Shown here: piece after piece, positions 58,289 through 64,000 of the stretch
How the letters are laid out: each line of letters begins with the position of its first letter
Position numbering within the stretch: position 1 is the stretch's first letter
From: Citreicoccus inhibens
GTDB taxonomy: Bacteria; Myxococcota; Myxococcia; Myxococcales; Myxococcaceae
Length of the DNA: 64,000 nt
Direction of reading: 5' to 3'
Assembly: GCF_019039035.1 (NCBI RefSeq)
Contig: NZ_JAHNZT010000014.1
Coordinates: forward strand, 109,316-173,315
The notes under the pieces: model-generated
Told to the model about the DNA's origin: nothing
Databases searched by the model: none
The model's input: only the letters and a program-made list of their open reading frames with translations
Made by a program: the position numbers and the translations under genes

Positions 58289-60442
58289 ATGCGTTTCGTC
58301 TGCGACAGCTGCCGCGCGCAGTACATGATCAGCGACGACAAAGTTGGCTCCAAGGGAGTCAAGGTTCGTTGCAAGAAGTGCGGTCACACCATTCTGGTGA
58401 GGCCCGCGGGAGCACCGTCGGTGAAGGAGGGCTCGCCGGAGAATGCGCCGGTCGAGACCCCGCCTCCCGCTGCCGGTACACCGCGCGTGGCCGAGCCCGC
58501 CGGAACGGGGTTGCCCGCATCGCTGGGCACGCCTCCGGAAGGTGGCCTCTTCACGGACGTGGAGGAGGACGAGATCGGCGCCGTGTTCGATCAAGTGCTG
58601 AGCTCCGGCTCGCACAAGATCCCAGCGGGCGAGGCGGTGGGCGCGGCGAAGGATGCCGCATCCGAGACCGTGCGCCGCCTGGCCGAGGCCGAGGAGACCG
58701 AGTCGTCGAAGGAAGACGCCAAGCCCAACGCCGCGGCCCACGAGTGGTACGTGGCCATCGAGGAGAAGCAGGTCGGGCCTTGGTCGGTGGAGAAGGTGAA
58801 GGACGCCTGGGAGCGCGGCGAGGTCGGGCCGGACAGCCTGTGCTGGCGCTCAGGATTCAGTGATTGGATTCCGCTGTCCGAGACGGCCGAGCTGGCTTCG
58901 GTCCTCGCGCCGCGCCCGTCCAAACCTGTCATCGTCGCGCCCGCTCCAGTGTCTTCGTCGTCTCCCTCCGTGGCGGCGGGTCCGGTTGAGTCTGCCTTCA
59001 GCGCGGGCAGCTCCAAGTCGGGCCGCACGGAGACGAGCCCCGGTATGGCGTTGGCGCCCGCCGAGGAGTCCGTGGGCTGGAAGCCCTCGGCCGCCAGCGT
59101 CCTGGCGTCGCTCGTGAAGGAGGAGAACGAGGCGCTGGCGAAGCCTCCGCCGCGTCCTGCTCCGTCGCTGGAGAAGGAGCCGGTGTCCCAGTCGCGACTG
59201 TTGGACGTCCCGATTCCTCCTCCGGAGCCGCTGTCGTCGCCGGGTGCGCCCATGCCGATGATGGGCGCTCCCATGGCTCAGGCGCCCATGGCCTATCCGC
59301 CGCAGCATGCGGCGCCCGCGTATGCCCAGCCCGCGCCTGTCTATGCGCAGCCTGCGCCCGCGTACGCGCAGCCCGCGCCTGCCTATCCGCCTCCGGGTTA
59401 TCCCGTGGGCTACCCGCCGCCGCAGGCCGCGCCTCCCGCGAGTAAGAGCAAGATGCCGCTGATCGCGGGCGGTATCGGCGGGGTACTCATCCTGGGTGTC
59501 CTGGCGGTGCTGGCGGTCTCCCGTGGTGGCAACTCGCGCTCTGAAGAGACGCCCGTGCCGCCGGCGCCACCCACGCAAGTGGCGGCCGCGACGCCTCGTC
59601 CGAGCGCGGAAATGCCGCCGATGCCTCCGGCTCCGACCGGGACGGTGCAGACGCCGCCGCCCGCTGCGACGCCTCAGGCTGCGGCTCCTGCTCCGGGATC
59701 GACTGTGCCCGCGGGAGGGGCGCCAGTCGCTGCGGCGGGTACGCCTCCAGTGGCGGGGGCTGCGACGCCTCCGCCGGGAGGGGCGAGTGCTCCAGTCGCG
59801 GCTGTGGCGCCGCCTGTGCCGGCCGCGACGCCTGCCGCGGCTGTGGCGCCCCCGCCGGTCGCTGCGACGCCGACCCCGGCGACGGCTACGCCGCCAGCCA
59901 TGCCTGGCACGGCGGTGGCGCGCGTGGAGCGCACGCAGACGACCCGTCGCACGGGCACGTCGAGCCGCGTGGGTGGCCACGAAGAAGAGACGCACAGCGC
60001 TTCGCAGCACACGGCTTCGTCGTCATCCAACGCGGGTGGTGGGGATGATGAGTTTGACGACCTCTTCGGCACGAAGAAGGCGGCGCCGGTGGCGAAGGCG
60101 GGAAGCAAGCCGCCCACGACGTACATTCCGCCCGAGCCTGGTGGTGGCGGCTCGATGCCAGACACGCTTCAGCAGTCGGACATCATGCAGGTGGTGTTGT
60201 CGAACAAGCCTGCCATCGTGAAGTGTGTGAGCGAGCAGAAGAAGAAGGACCCGGCGCTGAGTGGCAAGCTGGTGATGCGTTGGACGGTGCAGACGAGCGG
60301 CAAGACAACCGCCGTGTCATGTCGCACGGATGAGTTCCGTTCGAGCTACATGGCGAGCTGCATTTCGGGGCTCATCAAGGGCTGGACGTTCCCGCGACAC
60401 AAGCGCCAGGGCGACCCCATCGATTTCCCGTTCACGTTCTAA
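58289..60442 (+). CDS. gltJ: Zinc-ribbon/GYF/TonB-like inner-membrane gliding protein GltJ (AgmX)
   Basis: 717 residues from the ATG at 58289. The N-terminal MJ0042-type zinc ribbon has Cys5/8/28/31 (VCDSCRAQYMISDDKVG; RCKKCGH). A GYF domain follows at ~152-206 (EWYVAIEEKQVGPWSVEKVK). A long Pro/Ala-rich linker contains AYAQPAP repeats, then comes one membrane helix (~389-411). The periplasmic C-terminal TonB-like AgmX/PglI domain covers ~630-717 (DIMQVVLSNKPAIVKCVSEQ). The layout matches GltJ, whose zinc ribbon and GYF domain are reported to bind cytoplasmic polarity/motor partners in M. xanthus. A terminator follows at once. Confidence 0.92.
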   Translation: MRFVCDSCRAQYMISDDKVGSKGVKVRCKKCGHTILVRPAGAPSVKEGSPENAPVETPPPAAGTPRVAEPAGTGLPASLGTPPEGGLFTDVEEDEIGAVFDQVLSSGSHKIPAGEAVGAAKDAASETVRRLAEAEETESSKEDAKPNAAAHEWYVAIEEKQVGPWSVEKVKDAWERGEVGPDSLCWRSGFSDWIPLSETAELASVLAPRPSKPVIVAPAPVSSSSPSVAAGPVESAFSAGSSKSGRTETSPGMALAPAEESVGWKPSAASVLASLVKEENEALAKPPPRPAPSLEKEPVSQSRLLDVPIPPPEPLSSPGAPMPMMGAPMAQAPMAYPPQHAAPAYAQPAPVYAQPAPAYAQPAPAYPPPGYPVGYPPPQAAPPASKSKMPLIAGGIGGVLILGVLAVLAVSRGGNSRSEETPVPPAPPTQVAAATPRPSAEMPPMPPAPTGTVQTPPPAATPQAAAPAPGSTVPAGGAPVAAAGTPPVAGAATPPPGGASAPVAAVAPPVPAATPAAAVAPPPVAATPTPATATPPAMPGTAVARVERTQTTRRTGTSSRVGGHEEETHSASQHTASSSSNAGGGDDEFDDLFGTKKAAPVAKAGSKPPTTYIPPEPGGGGSMPDTLQQSDIMQVVLSNKPAIVKCVSEQKKKDPALSGKLVMRWTVQTSGKTTAVSCRTDEFRSSYMASCISGLIKGWTFPRHKRQGDPIDFPFTF
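59318..59401 (+). repeat. Coding tandem repeat in the gltJ linker
   Basis: Imperfect 21-base units encode AYAQPAP, VYAQPAP, AYAQPAP, then AYPPPGY. It makes a proline-rich flexible stretch just before the membrane helix. Confidence 0.85.
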
Positions 60443-60445
60443 AGG

Positions 60446-60496
60446 ACACTGGGGTTGAGGGTGGTACATGACACCCTCGACCCAAGTGTTGGTTTT
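60446..60496 (+). terminator. Intrinsic terminator of the glt cluster
   Basis: An 18-pair stem with one mismatch and one G-U pair (left arm 60446-60463, right arm 60472-60489) closes on an 8-base loop. It is followed by a run of five Ts at 60492-60496, four bases after the gltJ stop begins the stem region. Confidence 0.9.
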
Positions 60497-60538
60497 TGAA
60501 GAGGCTGAATATCTGCGGAGTGAGGCCGTCGACACTGA

Positions 60539-60567
60539 TTGACACGTCTGGACAGGGGGGGCTAAAG
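60539..60567 (+). promoter_or_regulatory. Possible promoter of the Cys-rich lipoprotein
   Basis: A perfect -35 hexamer, TTGACA (60539-60544), lies in the gap after the terminator. At the expected spacing the -10 region (GCTAAAG) is poor, so the site is tentative. Confidence 0.3.
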
Positions 60568-60648
60568 CCCGCTCAGTCGGTGGCGTCGGGGCTTGGACAT
60601 TGAGGCCGGAAGCCCCGTGCGACGTTCAAACAGAGGAGGAAGTGCCGA

Positions 60649-61536
60649 ATGCAGCTTCGCAAGATGATGGTGCTGTTTGCCGCGCTGGGTGCGGTGGGGT
60701 TGGCGGTCAGCGGGTGTGGTGACGACACGAATACTTCGACGACGTGCACTGCGAACTCGGACTGTGCCGGAACGGAGATTTGCCACCCGACCGCGAAGGT
60801 GTGTGTGGCCACGTGTACGGGGGCCTCTGACTGTCCGGACACGGCGAAGAACTGCGCCGCGTTGACGGTGACGGGTGCGGACCCGAGCGTGAAGGTGTGC
60901 CAGTGCCAGACGGACGCACTGTGCAACAAGGATGGTAGCCAGGTGTGCTCCAACCTGGACAAGGTGTGCGCGAACAAGTGCACGGCCGACGCCGACTGTG
61001 GCTCGGGCCGCACCTGCGACACCGCCTCGGGCCAGTGCAAGGCCGGTTCGACGACGGGCGACACCTGCTCCGGCGAGGGCCAGGCAACGTGCACTTACGG
61101 CAGCTTCTGCAGCTCGAGCAAGTGCGCCGCCGTTCCCGCGCCGACCTGCGATAATTTCCAGAACTTTAGCAATAAGTCGGACTTGGGCACCACTGGTCCA
61201 ATCATCTTCAAGGCTGCAACGACCAGTGCGACGACGGACACGTCGTTCTGTTCTGCATCGGCACCAAAGCGAGTCAAGATCACGATTTCTGCGTACTCAA
61301 ACACGCCGTTCCCGCAGACGGCAGCAGAGCTGAATGGGCTCTTCTACGTGCTGGTTAATGGTTCGAAGCAGGCGCCGTCGATTAGCAGTTCCTCCGGGAA
61401 TTACACTGTGACGGGGGCGAACCGGGAACGTGCAGATATCGTTGCCAACCTCTGCGTTTCGGCTACGAGCACGACCACGTCACTGGGTTACTATTTCACG
61501 GGCGGAAACTTCTTCTGCTTCCAGTCTGCGTACTGA
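60649..61536 (+). CDS. Cys-rich lipoprotein, unknown function
   Basis: 295 residues; ATG at 60649 preceded by AGAGGAGGA. Signal peptide FAALGAVGLAVSGCG gives a lipobox Cys23. Residues ~30-165 carry repeated Cys pairs (ANSDCAG, CTGASDCPD, CTADADCGSGRTCD), typical of secreted disulfide-rich repeats common in myxobacteria. The rest (~170-295) has few Cys, is Ser/Thr-rich, and its DNA is visibly less GC-rich. Surface or periplasmic lipoprotein. Function unknown. Separated from gltJ by a terminator, so not part of its operon. Confidence 0.8.
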   Translation: MQLRKMMVLFAALGAVGLAVSGCGDDTNTSTTCTANSDCAGTEICHPTAKVCVATCTGASDCPDTAKNCAALTVTGADPSVKVCQCQTDALCNKDGSQVCSNLDKVCANKCTADADCGSGRTCDTASGQCKAGSTTGDTCSGEGQATCTYGSFCSSSKCAAVPAPTCDNFQNFSNKSDLGTTGPIIFKAATTSATTDTSFCSASAPKRVKITISAYSNTPFPQTAAELNGLFYVLVNGSKQAPSISSSSGNYTVTGANRERADIVANLCVSATSTTTSLGYYFTGGNFFCFQSAY

Positions 61537-61582
61537 TCAGCGCCGCGCGAGGACTTAGTCTTCAATAGTCCTGCGACGAGTT

Positions 61583-61625
61583 AGAGCCTCGCTCGAGATT
61601 TCATCGAGCGGGGCTCTGTTGTTTA
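61583..61625 (+). terminator. Terminator after the Cys-rich lipoprotein
   Basis: A 14-pair stem with one G-U pair (AGAGCCTCGCTCGA arm) and a 7-base loop, followed by GTTGTTTAG. Confidence 0.75.
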
Positions 61626-61736
61626 GGGCTAGGGCACTTGAGCGGTTGCTTCATTTGATGTTTGCTGAATTGAGCTGACGCTTTTGCGTCTTAGGGATAT
61701 GCGCATGAGATCCCATGCGTGCATGGAGGAACGTTC

Positions 61737-62219
61737 ATGTCTTTTAAGACTGTTGTTCAAGTAAGTCTGCTCGTGGCTGGCCTCTGGGCGGGAATGGCAG
61801 GTGCTCAAGCAGTTGACTCAGGCTTGCAGTGTCCAAGCGGAACAACTCCGTCTGGCTCCAAGGCAGAGGGCTTATTCTGTCGTAAGCACGAGCTTCGCGG
61901 TGGCGGCATGGTCGCACATGGCCCGTATCGTTCGTTTCATGCAAATGGCCAAGCGGCTGCCATTGGGCAATACGCGGACGGATTCAAGACTGGGACATGG
62001 TTCTTCTATGATGAACTAGGTAAGGAGTACTCAAGGACCGAATTTCGGGAGAACAAATACCATGGTCAGCGAATCCTCTTCTACCCAAGTGGGAAGCGGC
62101 ACTTTGTTGAAGAGTATCGCGACGGGGTGAAGAACGGTGTTGTCCAGGAGTTGAGTGAAGATGGTCGGGTTGTTCGCGAATCTAGATTTGAGAATGGGCA
62201 GTTGATGCAGATGAAGTGA
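61737..62219 (+). CDS. Secreted MORN/YwqK-like repeat protein
   Basis: 160 residues from the ATG at 61737 with GGAGGA at about 6 bases. Signal peptide VVQVSLLVAGLWAGMAGAQA. Repeats of the YwqK/MORN type follow (GPYRSFHANGQAAAIGQY, DGFKTGTWFFYDELGKEY, YHGQRILFYPSGKRHFVEEY). In databases such repeats are often labelled toxin-antitoxin system YwqK-type antitoxin, but a signal peptide and the absence of a partner toxin gene make that unlikely. Base composition is lower in GC than the chromosome to its left. Function unknown. Confidence 0.75.
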   Translation: MSFKTVVQVSLLVAGLWAGMAGAQAVDSGLQCPSGTTPSGSKAEGLFCRKHELRGGGMVAHGPYRSFHANGQAAAIGQYADGFKTGTWFFYDELGKEYSRTEFRENKYHGQRILFYPSGKRHFVEEYRDGVKNGVVQELSEDGRVVRESRFENGQLMQMK

Positions 62220-62249
62220 TGGGTTGTTTTGCTGCTTGCGGGAAATGGA

Positions 62250-62284
62250 TGACTCTCTTGCTTGGCGAGAGAGTCAGTTGTTCT
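62250..62284 (+). terminator. Terminator after the MORN-like gene
   Basis: A 12-pair stem (one G-U) with a TTG loop (arms 62250-62261 and 62265-62276), followed by GTTGTTCTTG. Confidence 0.7.
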
Positions 62285-62328
62285 TGAATTGCCAAACAGA
62301 TGCACGATAGCTGAATAGGACCCTGGTT

Positions 62329-63426
62329 GTGACGGCTCCCTCCTTGGCCCCATCCTTGCCCGCCATCCCTGTTTGCCCTGTGGAGGAAATGGGGTTGCGC
62401 GAACTAGAGCGCATCCGCCTTATCCTTCGTGGGGGGTCGGTAATTGACTGGCGGAGAATGCATTTCTCGTCGCGTGACGAGGTGGATGGATTCCTTCGGC
62501 TTTGCCAGATTGACGTTTCGCGTCCATTTGATGACGTCTGGGTTCGGACAATCCTGGCCGACGCCGTGGCCTATTTGCGCAGGACGTTTGACTATCGCGT
62601 GGCTGATGCGGTGGCCCGGCCTAAGGAAGTTCACGATCTGTTTCTTTATGCGTCTGGCGTGGGTGGTGGGCGGTATAGGAGAATCGCGTGCATTGTTCTC
62701 AAGGTGATGCATGTGATTCAGCATATCGAAGGTCGAGACTTGTTGTTTCGATTGGCAGCATCCGAAGCGGAAGTGGCCGAGTTGGTAACGCAGCGGGTGC
62801 TCGGTGTTGCTAGGGAAATGAGAGAGAGAGAACTCCCAGTTGTCGAATTCGCGCACTCAATCAAGACGCGCGAGTCGCTCGTGACTAAGTTGATTGCCAA
62901 AAAAGAGACTGTTGCTGCACAAGTGTATGACCGTACTAGGTTCCGGATTGTGACGAAACGCAGGGAGGATTTGCTCCCAGTTCTGTATTTCCTGAGTCAG
63001 CGATTGTTTCCTTTTAATTTCGTGGTTCCGGGGCAGACCGAGAATAGTCTGATTTCGTTTCGGGAATTGCTGGAAGTTTACCCTAATTTCGAGCGATGTA
63101 TTCCGGATTTGCATCTTGATCGCGATTTTGAAGACCGAGAAGAACGTGAAGGAAATGTTTTTTCCGGAAGTGGCTACAGGGTGTTGAACTTCGTTGTAGA
63201 TCTCCCCTTGCGAATGGATGCATATCTTCCGCCGCCAGGGGAAGATTCGCGGGATCGCAAAGGTCGCATAGTCTTTGCTTTGGTAGAGTTTCAGATGATG
63301 GACGAGGATACTGCGAGAGGAAATGAGCAGGGAGAGAATGCGCATGAGAACTACAAGCGTCGCCAGCGGCGACGTGTTCTTGGGCGACTGTCTCGTGGAT
63401 TGGTTGTGCCGAAGCGAAAGCCTTAG
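62329..63426 (+). CDS. Protein with RelA/SpoT-like synthetase sequence features
   Basis: 365 residues from a GTG at 62329 (AGGA eight bases upstream). The N-terminal ~170 residues are helical (IACIVLKVMHVIQHIEGRDL) and unrecognised. From ~175 on it tracks the ppGpp-synthetase fold: HSIKTRESLVTKL (basic Rx(K)-like helix), VYDRTRFRIV (Asp201, Arg206), SGYRVLNFVV (Tyr283, as in the guanine-stacking loop), VEFQMMD (Glu320) and GNEQGENAHENYKRRQ (His339, Lys343). Known alarmone synthetases use the corresponding Asp, Glu and Tyr. I infer a divergent member; the fold match needs a structure search. Possibly the family called TIGR04552, from memory. Confidence 0.6.
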   Translation: MTAPSLAPSLPAIPVCPVEEMGLRELERIRLILRGGSVIDWRRMHFSSRDEVDGFLRLCQIDVSRPFDDVWVRTILADAVAYLRRTFDYRVADAVARPKEVHDLFLYASGVGGGRYRRIACIVLKVMHVIQHIEGRDLLFRLAASEAEVAELVTQRVLGVAREMRERELPVVEFAHSIKTRESLVTKLIAKKETVAAQVYDRTRFRIVTKRREDLLPVLYFLSQRLFPFNFVVPGQTENSLISFRELLEVYPNFERCIPDLHLDRDFEDREEREGNVFSGSGYRVLNFVVDLPLRMDAYLPPPGEDSRDRKGRIVFALVEFQMMDEDTARGNEQGENAHENYKRRQRRRVLGRLSRGLVVPKRKP

Positions 63427-63456
63427 AACGTGTTGAAATGGAGTGAAGGGGTTGGC

Positions 63457-64000
63457 TGGAGTTGCCCTTGTCAAATCGGACACGGTCAGAGGGGTGATGC
63501 TTCTCTTCGGTACTCGATGGGGGAACGCATCTTCAGGCCCTTGTGAGGGTGCACGTGATTGTAGTCGTCGAACCACGTGGGCAACTGTCGAAGGACGGCC
63601 TTCGCACTGTCCAGGCGAGCCAGGTGGACGTAGTCGCGCTTGAAGCTCTTCACGAAGGACTCCGCCATCCCGTTGCTCTCAGGTGAGTACGCTGGCGTTG
63701 TTCGGATGAGCAGGCTCAGCTTTGCGCCGAACGCTCGCGTCTCGTGGGCGGTGTAGGCAGGGCCGTTGTCGGTCAGCCATTCGATGGGGTGCGGCGTCAC
63801 GCGGCTCCCCGCGCCGAACCGGTACTCCAGCGTCTCGGCCAGCAAGTCCCGCACCAACTCGCCCGTCAGCGCACCCGTGGTGGCCACGAAGCGCATGGCT
63901 TCGCGGTCGCAGCAGTCCAACGCGAAGGCCACCTGGACGCGCTCCCCGTTCCAGCATCGAATCTCGAAGCCGTCGGAGCACCAGCGCAGGTCGCTCTTGA
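63457..64000 (-). mobile_element. IS2-like element of the IS3 family, cut by the window edge
   Basis: The end facing the window starts TGGAGTTGCCCTTG at 63457, like IS2-group terminal repeats (TGGA-TTGCCC). It is followed by the end of an IS2-type OrfB transposase. The other end and orfA lie outside the window, so direct repeats cannot be checked. It sits 30 bases after the stop of the RelA/SpoT-like gene. Confidence 0.75.
63486..64000 (-). CDS. IS3-family (IS2 group) transposase OrfB, N-terminal part missing
   Basis: The last ~170 residues are present; the frame runs off the right edge. The DDE catalytic core is visible: Asp in ALDCCDREA, Asp in WLTDNGPAY, and Glu in SPESNGMAESFVKSFKRDY. 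The C-terminal YNHVHPHKGLKMRSPIEYRR is close to IS2 OrfB (YNEWHPHSALGYRSPREY). Translation probably needs frameshifting from orfA, which is outside. The reading frame here is open, so the element may still be active. Confidence 0.9.
   Translation of the reverse strand, partial: KSDLRWCSDGFEIRCWNGERVQVAFALDCCDREAMRFVATTGALTGELVRDLLAETLEYRFGAGSRVTPHPIEWLTDNGPAYTAHETRAFGAKLSLLIRTTPAYSPESNGMAESFVKSFKRDYVHLARLDSAKAVLRQLPTWFDDYNHVHPHKGLKMRSPIEYRREASPL

Noticed and set aside
59318..59401. Tandem repeat as a CRISPR array
   Set aside because: The 21-base units are in frame inside gltJ, without spacers, and encode a proline-rich linker.
61737..62219. YwqK-type repeat gene as part of a toxin-antitoxin system
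   Set aside because: It has a signal peptide, and no toxin gene is adjacent. The label is only a database name for the repeat.

Overview
The window is a high-GC chromosomal segment with dense, strongly GC3-biased genes. It carries a myxobacterial gliding-motility (Glt) cluster and many lipoproteins, FHA proteins and ECF/enhancer-binding-like regulators. It therefore looks like a member of the Myxococcota, most likely Cystobacterineae (Myxococcus, Corallococcus, Archangium or Cystobacter type). The pairing of groESL with the glt G1 cluster agrees with my memory of gene order in Myxococcus xanthus; this was not checked by search.

Region by region. 1-2.7 kb: the N-terminal part of an FHA/AAA+ regulator that lacks the sigma-54 contact loop, a PDZ-like lipoprotein, a small conserved protein and a glutaredoxin. 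2.9-5.3 kb: groES-groEL behind a sigma-70-like promoter and a perfect CIRCE operator, with a second CIRCE-like dyad nearby. 5.3-10.4 kb: two unknown proteins, a Nudix hydrolase, rpoZ, phosphoglucomutase and an AmpG-like transporter. 10.5-15.4 kb: a tightly coupled operon (lipoprotein, ECF sigma factor, zinc-finger anti-sigma factor, caspase-like protease with a predicted beta-barrel, second lipoprotein), the best candidate here for an undescribed system. 15.6-17.1 kb: nucleotidyltransferase overlapping a metallophosphoesterase. 17.1-21.8 kb: a Gld-type ABC transporter set. 21.8-28 kb: aspartate kinase and three secreted proteins or lipoproteins. 28.2-35.5 kb: a Clp ATPase with a zinc finger, a STAS-like protein, a histidine kinase, CutA, and a DnaC-like ATPase with a partner protein.

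35.7-60.4 kb is the core: a co-directional block matching the G1 cluster gltDEFG-H-(unnamed)-I-J. It encodes periplasmic TPR proteins (GltD, GltE), a small exported protein (GltF), two inner-membrane proteins with cytoplasmic signalling domains and periplasmic TonB-like ends (GltG with FHA, GltJ with zinc ribbon and GYF), an outer-membrane barrel (GltH), an RG-rich solenoid protein, and a cytoplasmic TPR giant of about 4,091 residues (GltI). Together these would link cytoplasmic polarity control to the cell surface through the envelope. A strong intrinsic terminator closes the block.

60.6-64 kb is accessory in character. It has a Cys-rich lipoprotein, a MORN/YwqK-like protein, a protein with RelA/SpoT-like sequence features, and an IS2-type (IS3 family) transposase running off the window. 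Base composition drops clearly here, which suggests horizontally acquired DNA. No rRNA, tRNA or CRISPR array was recognised.
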